Program-made: the position numbers and the translations under genes | Assembly (NCBI GenBank): GCA_031546815.1 | Contig: JAVBJV010000014.1 | Span: 1-64,000 of the forward strand | Length of the DNA stretch: 64,000 nucleotides | Reading direction: 5' to 3' | Source: JAVBJV01 sp031546815 | Lineage (GTDB): Bacteria; Pseudomonadota; Alphaproteobacteria; Acetobacterales; Acetobacteraceae | Notes under the pieces: generated by a model | The model's input: the letters and a program-made list of their open reading frames with translations, nothing else | Told to the model about the DNA's origin: nothing | Database searches by the model: none | Shown here: positions 7,949-15,544 of the stretch, piece after piece | Position numbering within the stretch: the stretch's first letter is position 1 | Layout of the letters: every line of letters starts with the position of its first letter

Positions 7949-8272
7949 TCAGATGGACATGCGCATGATGTCTTGATACGCCTGCACCATCTTGTCGCGC
8001 AGGGCGACCGTGGTCTGTAAGGCCAGCTCCGCTTTGGAAACTGCCAGCGCCAGATCGGTGACGTTGCCTTCGCCGGAAATTGCCCTGACCGATTGTGCAT
8101 CAGCCTGACGCCCCGCATCCACAACATTCCCGAGCGCCTGGCCCATAACGCTGCCAAACGAGGAATTTCCTGCCGCTTCGCCCCCGGACACCGTCGGTGC
8201 CACCGGGCGCGAAATACCTGCCTGCGCTGAACGATACGCTGCAAGGCCGGTATTAGCCGTCGCGCCGATCAT
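7949..8272 (-). CDS. fliE: Flagellar hook-basal body protein FliE
   Basis: FliE links the MS ring to the rod and is the first rod-type export substrate. It is 107 residues, with the typical C-terminal half (DLALAVSKAELALQTTVALR, then DKMVQAYQDIMRMSI). The variable N-terminus is low-complexity. The ATG overlaps the flgC stop codon (ATGATCGG/TGA), so flgB-flgC-fliE are coupled. The stop codon lies directly against repeat element C. Confidence 0.94.
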   Translation of the reverse strand: MIGATANTGLAAYRSAQAGISRPVAPTVSGGEAAGNSSFGSVMGQALGNVVDAGRQADAQSVRAISGEGNVTDLALAVSKAELALQTTVALRDKMVQAYQDIMRMSI

Positions 8273-8679
8273 CCGCGCAGCATATCAATGGCGCGCACCA
8301 GCATCCCGCGGGATGTTTCGAGTACCGCCATATTGGCATTCCAGGAACGCTGCGCTTCTCGCATGTCCATTGTCTCCACAAATGTATTCACATTCGGCTT
8401 CTTCACGTAACCGTTGGCATCCGCCGCCGGGTTACCGGGATCGTAGCTGAGCTGAAAATCGCTCTGATCGCGCCCGACGGAACTCACACGCACAGTCTCC
8501 GCACCCAGTTCACGGTCGAGCCGCGTCTGGAATGTCACCGTCTTGCGACGATACGGATCTGCACCGGGGGTAGAACCAGTGGTGTCGCGGTTAGCGATAT
8601 TTTCGGCAATTACACGCAGGCGTGTGCCCTGTGCTTCCATGCCACGTGCGGAAATAGCCAGCGCCTTGTTCAAATCCAT
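8269..8679 (-). CDS. flgC: Flagellar basal-body rod protein FlgC
   Basis: The protein is 136 residues and forms part of the proximal rod. The N-terminal rod signature is AISARGMEAQGTRLRVIAENIANRDTTG. The C-terminal helix (ETMDMREAQRSWNANMAVLETSRGMLVRAIDMLRG) is the usual partner of the coiled-coil D0 domain. It lies 12 bases after flgB and overlaps fliE by four bases. Confidence 0.96.
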   Translation of the reverse strand: MDLNKALAISARGMEAQGTRLRVIAENIANRDTTGSTPGADPYRRKTVTFQTRLDRELGAETVRVSSVGRDQSDFQLSYDPGNPAADANGYVKKPNVNTFVETMDMREAQRSWNANMAVLETSRGMLVRAIDMLRG

Positions 8680-8691
8680 AATAAATCTCCC

Positions 8692-9075
8692 TCAACGCCC
8701 AAGGGCCATACGAAACAGCCCCATGTATTTACGCACCACAGTAGTTACCAATTGCTGATTGGTGTCCGTATCGGCAACTTTCATCATCTGATCTTCAAGC
8801 GAGACGGAATTCCCGTCCGGCGTGCGTTCCACCGGCACACGTTCGCGTCGCACGGAAACATCGCCCGACGTGCCGCTGGCATTCATGTGCAAGGATGAGG
8901 TGCGCACCGGTTCTGACGCCGAGGCCAGAATTGAACGAAAAGGCGTCACATCGCGCGCTGCATAGTTGGGAGAGTCGGCATTGGCGATATTCTGCGCCAG
9001 CACGCTCTGCCGCTGGTCGAGCCACTGCAGGCGGCGTTCAGCCAATCCAAAAATACCTGTGCCCGTCGGATCCAT
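8692..9075 (-). CDS. flgB: Flagellar basal-body rod protein FlgB
   Basis: The protein is 127 residues; its rod signature is LDQRQSVLAQNIANADSPNYAARDV. The C-terminal helix (MMKVADTDTNQQLVTTVVRKYMGLFRMALGR) is typical. AAGGAGAG precedes the ATG. This is the first gene of a minus-strand operon flgB-flgC-fliE, perhaps continuing to fliQ-fliR-flhB. Its promoter must lie in the 111-bp gap to the divergent gene at 9187. I see only weak GG-N10-GC matches there, so no sigma-54 site is called. Confidence 0.96.
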   Translation of the reverse strand: MDPTGTGIFGLAERRLQWLDQRQSVLAQNIANADSPNYAARDVTPFRSILASASEPVRTSSLHMNASGTSGDVSVRRERVPVERTPDGNSVSLEDQMMKVADTDTNQQLVTTVVRKYMGLFRMALGR

Positions 9076-9186
9076 TTTGGCTCTCCTTCAGGGGGCATAT
9101 TCCACGCATTCAGTAAAATTCAGGTTAACGGCTGCCGGGTTGCACGCAGTTAGAAATCGTAAAGGAAATGCAGCGATACTTCCGGG

Positions 9187-9456
9187 ATGGTCACACCCGC
9201 ACCCTCCCCCCGAATGGACGCTGCAGACGCGCTGGTATCGGCGATAGATCAGGCAGCGGGAACACTCACACTTGCGATTGCATTCGCCCAGGGCGGCCGT
9301 GCGATTGATCTTGCAGGACTGGATCGGGATATCGGTAAGATCTGCGAGGACGTGCTCAAGCTACCCCCAGAACAGGGATACGCGCTGCGCCCCGCATTGC
9401 GTACGGTTCTGGATCTGATCGACCAGATGCAACAGGCGACAAACACGGTCAGCTAA
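9187..9456 (+). CDS. Small hypothetical protein ahead of fliO
   Basis: The frame encodes 89 residues and reads as mostly helical (RAIDLAGLDRDIGKICEDVL, then LRPALRTVLDLIDQMQQATN). I do not recognise a family. Size, helix content and position before fliO-fliP suggest a small flagellar accessory protein, perhaps a chaperone, but that is inference. The start is uncertain: the ATG at 9187 lacks a clear Shine-Dalgarno, and an ATG at 9214 is possible. The gap to fliO is 34 bases, so cotranscription is likely. Confidence 0.55.
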   Translation: MVTPAPSPRMDAADALVSAIDQAAGTLTLAIAFAQGGRAIDLAGLDRDIGKICEDVLKLPPEQGYALRPALRTVLDLIDQMQQATNTVS

Positions 9457-9490
9457 AACGCTGGCTGCATAACGGCAAAAAGGCCGCAGC

Positions 9491-9757
9491 ATGACGACGG
9501 TTGGCTCCACCTCTCTTCTCACGGCTTTGTTCGCGCTGATCTTTGTGATTGCGCTGGCGTACGGCCTTGCGCGGCTGCTGCGCAAAATCGGGTTCGACCA
9601 GAATACCCGCAAGGGCAAGCGGCTCTCCATCACCGAAACACTGCAAGTGGATGCCAAGCGCCGACTGGTGCTGGTGCGGTGCGACAACTGGGAAGCCACA
9701 ATCCTGACCGGCCCTGCAGGCGATCTGCTGGTGCATCGCCGGGAAGACGCACAATGA
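9491..9757 (+). CDS. fliO: Flagellar biosynthesis protein FliO
   Basis: The protein is 88 residues with one N-terminal membrane helix (TALFALIFVIALAYGLARLL) followed by a small basic cytoplasmic domain (KRLSITETLQVDAKRRLVLVRCDN, then EATILTGPAGDLLVHR). This is the FliO pattern. FliO helps assemble the FliP ring of the export gate. Its stop codon overlaps the fliP start (ATGA), which supports the call. Confidence 0.88.
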   Translation: MTTVGSTSLLTALFALIFVIALAYGLARLLRKIGFDQNTRKGKRLSITETLQVDAKRRLVLVRCDNWEATILTGPAGDLLVHRREDAQ

Positions 9758-10521
9758 ACAAGCATATATCCGCACGCCGAATCTGGATTGCACTGCTGCT
9801 GTGCGCAGTGGTGTTCCTGCTGCCGCATGCAGCGTTTGCACAGTCGGTGAACATCGATCTGGGCGGCGGTGATGATGGGGCGACCGGTGCGACCGGCCGT
9901 CTGGTGCAGCTGACGGTCGCGATCGGCGTTCTGTCTCTGGCGCCCAGTTTTCTGGTGATGGTGACAGCGTTCACGCGCATCATCATCGTGCTGTCGATCC
10001 TGCGCAGCGCCATCGGCGCACAGGGCACGCCGCCCAATCCGGTGCTGATCGGGATTGCGCTGTTCCTGACCTTCTTCGTGATGGAACCGGTCCTGACGCA
10101 AGCCTGGACGCTGGGCCTGCAGCCGATGTCACAGGGCACGATCACCGAGATCGAAGGCATCACCCGCGCTGCTGCGCCGTTTCACAAGTTCATGCTGAAT
10201 CAGGTGCGGCCGGCGGATCTGAATCTGTTTCTGGATCTGGCCAACGTCACCCCGCCGACCGACCCCGACACCACCCCCTGGCGCGTGCTGGTACCCAGCT
10301 TCGTGCTGGGCGAACTGCGCCGCGGGTTCGAGATCGGGTTCCTGCTCTATCTGCCGTTTCTGGTGATCGACATGGTGATCGCCAGCATCCTGATGGGCAT
10401 GGGCATGATGATGCTGCCCCCCAACGCGGTGTCACTGCCGTTCAAGCTGATCTTCTTCGTGCTGGTCGATGGCTGGCGGCTGACGGCGGGCAGTCTGGTG
10501 CAGGGATTTCACATCACTTAG
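9754..10521 (+). CDS. fliP: Flagellar export gate protein FliP
   Basis: From the ATG at 9754 it is 255 residues. A cleavable signal peptide (WIALLLCAVVFLLPHAAFAQ) is typical of FliP. The core shows the conserved SLAPSFLVMVTAFTRIIIVL, the PPNPVLIGIALFLTFFVMEP segment, and a late MGMGMMMLPPNAVSLPFKLI. FliP forms the pentameric export pore. It overlaps fliO by four bases. Its TAG stop faces the convergent end of the first binding-protein gene, 20 bases away, in a sequence that resembles an arm of the palindromic elements. Confidence 0.96.
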   Translation: MNKHISARRIWIALLLCAVVFLLPHAAFAQSVNIDLGGGDDGATGATGRLVQLTVAIGVLSLAPSFLVMVTAFTRIIIVLSILRSAIGAQGTPPNPVLIGIALFLTFFVMEPVLTQAWTLGLQPMSQGTITEIEGITRAAAPFHKFMLNQVRPADLNLFLDLANVTPPTDPDTTPWRVLVPSFVLGELRRGFEIGFLLYLPFLVIDMVIASILMGMGMMMLPPNAVSLPFKLIFFVLVDGWRLTAGSLVQGFHIT

Positions 10522-10541
10522 ACCAGACTGCCACGCGATCT

Positions 10542-12131
10542 TCAGTTCACCGGACGCACCTGCATCGCCGTTGTGCGTTCGTCGGTGCGCGGGGTGTAGC
10601 GCAGGTTGCTGCGCGTCGCCCAGTTGTTGATCACCTGCACCATCGGGATAACCGGCAGATCGGCCATCGCCATCCGCGTTGCCTGATGCGCAAGCTCCAT
10701 TCGCTTTGCGTCATCCGGTTCGCTGGACACGCGCGCGATGAAGGCATCCATAACCGGGTTGGAATACCGGCCATCATTGCCGTTGCCGGTGCGCAGTTCG
10801 CGGTTATAGGTGCTCACCACGTTGGTGAGGAAATTCAGCGGCTCGCCGGTCGAACTGCCCCAGCCGATCAGGAACATCGAGAATTCCTGCCGCCCGGAAC
10901 GGCTGGCAAAACTGCTCCACGGCAGCGCCTCGACCTGGGTCTGCACGCCGATGCGCGTCCACATCTGCGCAACCGCCTGCGCCAGCTTGGAATCGTTGGG
11001 GTAGCGGTCGTTCGGCGTATGCACCGTCATCCGGAACCCGTTCGGAAAACCAGCCTCGGCCAGCAGCTTGCGCGCGCCTTCCGGGTCGGCCGGGCGTGGC
11101 TGCAGATCCGGCACATAACCGGGGAGACCCGGCGGCAGAAACTGCATCGTGGCGCGCCCCGCGCCTTCCATCACGCGCTGTTCCAGCGCGGCACGGTCGA
11201 TCGCCATCGACAGCGCCTGACGCACGCGCAGATCCTGCAACGGGTTGTGCGCAAGGGGCTTGCCGTCATTATCGGTGATGAAGGGCTCTTCGCCAGTGCG
11301 GCTCAGCGTCGGTTCCATATACAACAGGCGCAGCCCCGGCACCTGCGACAGATGCACGCGGGAATCCTGCCCCAGTCGCGCCAGATCCGCCGCCGGCACC
11401 TGGTCGATCACGTCCAGATCACCGGACAGAAGTCCTGCCGTCCGGGATGTCGGGTTGGTGACCTCGCGCATGATCACGCGCTGCCAGGGTTCGCGCCCGC
11501 CCCAATACTGGTCGTTGCGGGTCAGCTCCATCTGTTCCTTCGGGCGATACCCGACGAACCGATACGGGCCAGTGCCGATCATCGCCCGGCCTGCGTTGAA
11601 ATCCTCGGTCGTCGCGGTTTCGGCAATCCGGCGCGGCACAATGGCCAGCGCTGCCAGATCAGTCGCCAGATTGGGATAGAACACTGGTGAGTGAATCCGC
11701 AGCGTGCGCGCGTCCACCACTTCAACCTGCGAGACCATGCGCAGATACCCCGCCGTGCTGGACGGGCTGTTCGGCACATTCGGCACGCGCGTATAGGTGG
11801 CAGCCACATCTTCCGCCGTCAGCGGGGAACCATCGTGCCAGCGCACGCCTTCGCGCAGCTTGAACTCCCACACCGTGTCCGAGATCCGGTGCCAGCTTTC
11901 GGCCAAACCAGGCTGCACCTGTGCATTCGCATCGCGCGTAACCAGACTGTCGAACACGTGCATCGCCATCGCGAAGTTGGGCGTGCCGTTATAGTAATGC
12001 GGGTCCAGAGAATTCACCGCGCCGCCATACCCGATGGTCAGTGTCTGCCCACACACCGGTTGCGCCACCAGCAATGCCACACCGCACAATCCGGCCGCCC
12101 ATGTTCCCGTACGCATTCGAGTGTTCACCAT
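10542..12131 (-). CDS. Peptide-type ABC transporter substrate-binding protein (paralogue 1)
   Basis: The protein is 529 residues, of the SBP family 5 class that binds peptides and related ligands in the periplasm. The signal peptide is at residues 6-28 (RTGTWAAGLCGVALLVAQPVCGQ); the mature start is TLTIGYGGAVNSLDPHYYN. Family blocks include WEFKLREGVRWHDGSPLTAEDV, VPNVPNSPSSTAGYLRMV, GTGPYRFVGY and RVRQALSMAIDRAALEQRVM. It is very close to the two genes upstream on the same strand. The ATG lies 3 bases downstream of the T-tract of the upstream gene's terminator and has no Shine-Dalgarno; an ATG at 12116 is the only near alternative. The ligand is unknown. Confidence 0.9.
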   Translation of the reverse strand: MVNTRMRTGTWAAGLCGVALLVAQPVCGQTLTIGYGGAVNSLDPHYYNGTPNFAMAMHVFDSLVTRDANAQVQPGLAESWHRISDTVWEFKLREGVRWHDGSPLTAEDVAATYTRVPNVPNSPSSTAGYLRMVSQVEVVDARTLRIHSPVFYPNLATDLAALAIVPRRIAETATTEDFNAGRAMIGTGPYRFVGYRPKEQMELTRNDQYWGGREPWQRVIMREVTNPTSRTAGLLSGDLDVIDQVPAADLARLGQDSRVHLSQVPGLRLLYMEPTLSRTGEEPFITDNDGKPLAHNPLQDLRVRQALSMAIDRAALEQRVMEGAGRATMQFLPPGLPGYVPDLQPRPADPEGARKLLAEAGFPNGFRMTVHTPNDRYPNDSKLAQAVAQMWTRIGVQTQVEALPWSSFASRSGRQEFSMFLIGWGSSTGEPLNFLTNVVSTYNRELRTGNGNDGRYSNPVMDAFIARVSSEPDDAKRMELAHQATRMAMADLPVIPMVQVINNWATRSNLRYTPRTDERTTAMQVRPVN

Positions 12132-12134
12132 AAG

Positions 12135-12162
12135 AAAAAAGCCGCCCTCGTTCGAAGGCGGC
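12135..12162 (-). terminator. Terminator between binding-protein genes 2 and 1
   Basis: On minus, GCCGCCTTC-gaac-GAGGGCGGC (12162-12141) is followed by TTTTTT (12140-12135). It lies 37 bases past the paralogue 2 stop codon and ends directly at the start codon of paralogue 1, so it could also act as an attenuator for that gene. Confidence 0.85.
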
Positions 12163-12198
12163 CATTCTCTTACATCCCGAGGCTTTGAACCAGACTGT

Positions 12199-13761
12199 TT
12201 ATTCAGCCGGCCGCGCGCCCATGGCGATCGTCATGTCGTCCATCCGCGCCGTGTATTGCAGCGCCCGACTGGTAGCCCAGTAATTGATCACTCGTTGCAG
12301 AGGGATAACGGCTACATCATCGATCGCCATCCGCGTTACGTCTTGCAGCATCGACTGGCGCTTTGCCTCGTCCTGCTCGCCGGACAGGCGCTGGGCCAGG
12401 GCGTCCAGGGTGGGGTTGGAGTAACGCCCGGCATTGGCGTTGCCGGTGCGGCGTTCGGTGTTGAACGTGCTGACCACGTTAGTGAGGAAATTCGTGCCCT
12501 CGCCCGTCGTGCTGCCCCAGCCGAGCAGATGGATGGCGAATTCCTGCCGGTTCACACGCGGCACAAAGGCGCTCCACGGCAGGGCGTCGACCTGCGTGCG
12601 CACCCCGATGCGCGTCCACATCTGCGCCACGGCCTGCGCCAGTTTGGAATCGTTGGGATAACGGTCGTTCGGAGCGCTCAGCGTCATCCGGAACCCGTTG
12701 GGGAAACCGGCCTCGGCCAGCAGGCGCTTGGCCCCTTCCACATCGGCGGGGGCGACCCGCAGGTCCGGCGTGTAGCCATAGGTGCCTTCCGGCATCCACT
12801 GCATCGTTGCCTGCCCGACGCCTTCCATCACGCGCTGTTCCAGCGCGGTACGGTCGATCGCCATCGACAGAGCACGGCGCACGCGCACGTCGAGGAACGG
12901 GTTGCGCGGCAGCGGCTTGTCGTCGTTATCGGTCACCGACGCCAGTTCGCCCGTGTGGCTGAAATCCGGCTGGATATACAGCAGCCGCAATCCCTGCACC
13001 TGGTTCAGCCGCACCCGCGGGTCCTGCCCCAGACGCGGAAGATCTGCCGCGGGCACCTGGTCGATCAGATCGACATCGCCCGACAGCAGCGCCGCCGAAC
13101 GGGATGCCGCATTGGGGATCTCGCGGATCGTGACGCGCTGCCAATGCTGCTGATCGCCCCAATACTGGTCGTTGCGTTCGAACACCGTCCGATCTTTGGG
13201 CATATAGGAAACGAACCGATACGGGCCGGTGCCAATCATCGCGCGGCCGGTATTGAAGTCCTCGGTCGTAGCAGTTTCCGCCAGGCGCTGCGGCACGATG
13301 CAGATGGTGGCAAGGTCGGTCGGCAGGATAGGGTAGAAACCGTTCGTGTGGATCCGCAGCGTGCGCGCATCGACCACTTCGACACGGTTCACCATCCGCA
13401 GATACCCGGCCAGGCTGGACGGGCTGTTCGGCACATTCGGCACACGGCGGTAAGACGCCGCCACATCCTCGGCCGTCAGCGGTGCGCCATCGTGCCAGCG
13501 CACGCCCTCGCGCAGCTTGAATTCCCAGACGGTTTCGGAAATGCGCTGCCAGCTTTCCGCCAGCGCCGGCTGAGCCTGCGCCATGGGCGAACGCCCGACC
13601 AGCGTGTCGAACACATGCCGCGCCACCGCCAGATTGGGGATCGCGTTATAGTAATGCGGATCAGTCGACGTTACCGCGCCGCCAAATCCAATGGTTAGGT
13701 TTTGTGCCGCAAGCGGAACAGGGGCAAGCAGTAAGGCCCCCATCAACAGATAACGCATCAT
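12199..13761 (-). CDS. Peptide-type ABC transporter substrate-binding protein (paralogue 2)
   Basis: From the ATG at 13761 (ACAGGAG just upstream) it is 520 residues with a Sec signal peptide (MMRYLLMGALLLAPVPLAAQ). The mature protein begins NLTIGFGGAVTSTDPHYYNA and follows the same blocks as paralogue 1: WEFKLREGVRWHDGAPLTAE, NSPSSLAGYLRMVNRVEVVD, GTGPYRFVSY, LLAEAGFPNGFRMTLSAPND. It is presumably a periplasmic receptor for the dppBCDF-like importer at 17221-21120. It is bracketed by terminators at both ends, so each receptor gene seems to be its own transcription unit. Confidence 0.92.
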   Translation of the reverse strand: MMRYLLMGALLLAPVPLAAQNLTIGFGGAVTSTDPHYYNAIPNLAVARHVFDTLVGRSPMAQAQPALAESWQRISETVWEFKLREGVRWHDGAPLTAEDVAASYRRVPNVPNSPSSLAGYLRMVNRVEVVDARTLRIHTNGFYPILPTDLATICIVPQRLAETATTEDFNTGRAMIGTGPYRFVSYMPKDRTVFERNDQYWGDQQHWQRVTIREIPNAASRSAALLSGDVDLIDQVPAADLPRLGQDPRVRLNQVQGLRLLYIQPDFSHTGELASVTDNDDKPLPRNPFLDVRVRRALSMAIDRTALEQRVMEGVGQATMQWMPEGTYGYTPDLRVAPADVEGAKRLLAEAGFPNGFRMTLSAPNDRYPNDSKLAQAVAQMWTRIGVRTQVDALPWSAFVPRVNRQEFAIHLLGWGSTTGEGTNFLTNVVSTFNTERRTGNANAGRYSNPTLDALAQRLSGEQDEAKRQSMLQDVTRMAIDDVAVIPLQRVINYWATSRALQYTARMDDMTIAMGARPAE

Positions 13762-13809
13762 CGAAACTCCTGTAACTCTTACATTCCCATACCCCGCCCC
13801 GCGCCCAAG

Positions 13810-13842
13810 CAAAAGGCCACCCGTTTACTGAGTGGCCTTTTG
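13810..13842. terminator. Terminator downstream of binding-protein gene 3 (symmetric)
   Basis: CAAAAGGCCAC (13810-13820) pairs perfectly with GTGGCCTTTTG (13832-13842), and an 11-base loop lies between. Both strands end in TTTTG, so it could work in both directions. The gene it serves, paralogue 3, ends 22 bases away on the minus strand. Confidence 0.87.
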
Positions 13843-13863
13843 TAGTCAGATCCGACGCCGCTT

Positions 13864-15423
13864 TCAGTTGGCGGGGCGCACCGACATGGCGATGCTGCGT
13901 TCATCCATACGCGGCTCGACCGTCAGGTTCGGCTTGCTTGCCCAGTAATTCATCAGCTGGTGCAGCGGAATGACCCCAAGATCGGCAATCGCAAACCGGG
14001 TCGCATCCTGCAGAGCGCGTTCACGTTCCGCATTGTCCAGAATGCTGGAGGCACGCGCCGTCATCGTATCCAGTTCCGGATTGGAATAACGGCCATGGTT
14101 GTTGGCCCCAGTCCGACGATCGCGATCGTACGTGTTGAGGATATTCACGATCATGTACGAAGGCTCGCCCGTCGTGCTGCCCCAGCCCAGCAGGCGGGCC
14201 GAGAATTCCAGCCGCGCCATGCGCACGGAAAAGGACGACCACGGCAATGCCTCGACCTGGGTCTGCACGCCGATGCGCGTCCACATCGCGGCGACGGCCT
14301 GCGACGTCTGGGAATCGTTCGGGTAACGGTCCTGCGGCGTGTGCAGCGTCATCCGGAACCCGTTCGGGAAACCGGCTTCCGTCAGCAGACGGCGGGCTTC
14401 GGCCTGATTGACCGCAGCGGGGCGCAGATCCGGTACGTAACCGTAAGCACCTTCGGGCATCCACTGCATGGTCGGCGTGGCGGTGCCTTCCATAACGCGC
14501 TGCGCAATGGCGTTGCGGTCGATCGCCATCGACAGCGCCTGACGCACGCGCAGATCAAGGAACGGGTTCTGCGCCAGCGGCTTTCCGTCGTTGTCAGTCA
14601 CAAACGGTTCTTCACCGGTGCGGCTGAAGTCGAACTGTAGGAAGATCATCCGCAGGCCCTGCGTTTCGCTGATCCGCACGCGCGGCTCGCGGCGCAGGCG
14701 CGCCAGATCGGCCGCGGGCACCTGGTCGATCACGTCCACATCGCCGGACAGCAGTGCGGCCGTGCGTGCGCCGTCACCCGGAATTTCCCGCACCAGAACG
14801 CGCTGCCAGTGTTGCTGTCCGCCCCAATACGCATCGTTGCGCGCCAGTTCGGTCACTTCCTTGGCGCGATATGCAACATACCGGTACGGACCGGTGCCGA
14901 TGGCCGCCTTGCCGCTGTTATAATCCTCGGTCGTCGCGTTCTGCCCGACATGGCGCGAGACAATCGCCACCGCCGCCAGTTCAGTCGGCAGATTGGGCGC
15001 CGGCGCCGCCGTGTGAATGCGCAGTGTCAGCGGATCGACCGCCTCCATTTTCACGATCGAGCGCACGAACCCGGCATACCCACCCGGGCTGTTCGGCACG
15101 TTCGGCACGCGTTCGTAGGAAAAAATAACGTCATCGGCCGTGAAGGGCTGCCCATCGTGCCAGGTGACGTTCGGGCGCAGCTTGAACTCCCACTCGGTGT
15201 CCGAAATATTGCGCCAGCTCTCGGCCAGACCAGGGCGCAGCCGTGCCTGCGCATCGCGCATCACCAGCGTGTCGAACATGTGCATAAACATGCTGTTATT
15301 CGGCGTGGAGTTGTAAAAATGCGGATCAATTGACGTTACTGGCGCAGCAACCCCCACAGTCAACGTCTGGGCAAAAGCCTGCATTGGAACCAGCACTGTA
15401 GCTGCCAGAAGTAGACGGCGCAT
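13864..15423 (-). CDS. Peptide-type ABC transporter substrate-binding protein (paralogue 3)
   Basis: From the ATG at 15423 (AAGGAG six bases upstream; a GTG one codon earlier is possible) it is 519 residues. The signal peptide is MRRLLLAATVLVPMQAFAQ; the mature start is TLTVGVAAPVTSIDPHFYNS. It shares long blocks with paralogues 1 and 2 (SGDVDVIDQVPAADLARL, VRQALSMAIDRNAIAQRVME, TRIGVQTQVEALPWSSF). It is divergent from paralogue 4, with 121 bases between them. A GGGTCC/GGACCC inverted repeat in that gap is a possible operator. Ligand unknown. Confidence 0.92.
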   Translation of the reverse strand: MRRLLLAATVLVPMQAFAQTLTVGVAAPVTSIDPHFYNSTPNNSMFMHMFDTLVMRDAQARLRPGLAESWRNISDTEWEFKLRPNVTWHDGQPFTADDVIFSYERVPNVPNSPGGYAGFVRSIVKMEAVDPLTLRIHTAAPAPNLPTELAAVAIVSRHVGQNATTEDYNSGKAAIGTGPYRYVAYRAKEVTELARNDAYWGGQQHWQRVLVREIPGDGARTAALLSGDVDVIDQVPAADLARLRREPRVRISETQGLRMIFLQFDFSRTGEEPFVTDNDGKPLAQNPFLDLRVRQALSMAIDRNAIAQRVMEGTATPTMQWMPEGAYGYVPDLRPAAVNQAEARRLLTEAGFPNGFRMTLHTPQDRYPNDSQTSQAVAAMWTRIGVQTQVEALPWSSFSVRMARLEFSARLLGWGSTTGEPSYMIVNILNTYDRDRRTGANNHGRYSNPELDTMTARASSILDNAERERALQDATRFAIADLGVIPLHQLMNYWASKPNLTVEPRMDERSIAMSVRPAN

Positions 15424-15448
15424 CACACTCTCCTTACACGCGTTTTTT

Positions 15449-15469
15449 GGGTCCTAACTGTTTGGACCC
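15449..15469. promoter_or_regulatory. Inverted repeat in the divergent binding-protein intergenic region
   Basis: GGGTCC (15449-15454) and GGACCC (15464-15469) are separated by nine bases. The flanking T-run lies before, not after, the stem on plus and reads as A on minus, so it does not fit a terminator. It lies between divergent paralogues 3 and 4 and could be an operator or leader hairpin. Confidence 0.35.
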
Positions 15470-15544
15470 TAGCAGGCTGGCTATAAACCTATCTACAATC
15501 GTCTGAAAGCTTCAAAGCGGCTTCATGGGATCGGGAGACATCAA

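Noticed and set aside
9169..9184. GG-N10-GC match as a sigma-54 promoter for flgB (minus), and another on plus at about 9090-9105
   Set aside because: The -24 elements match the consensus poorly; such spacing occurs often by chance in GC-rich DNA.
15441..15470. GGGTCC/GGACCC hairpin with TTTTTT as a terminator
   Set aside because: The T-run precedes the stem on plus and reads as A on minus, so it cannot act as an intrinsic terminator; kept only as a possible operator.
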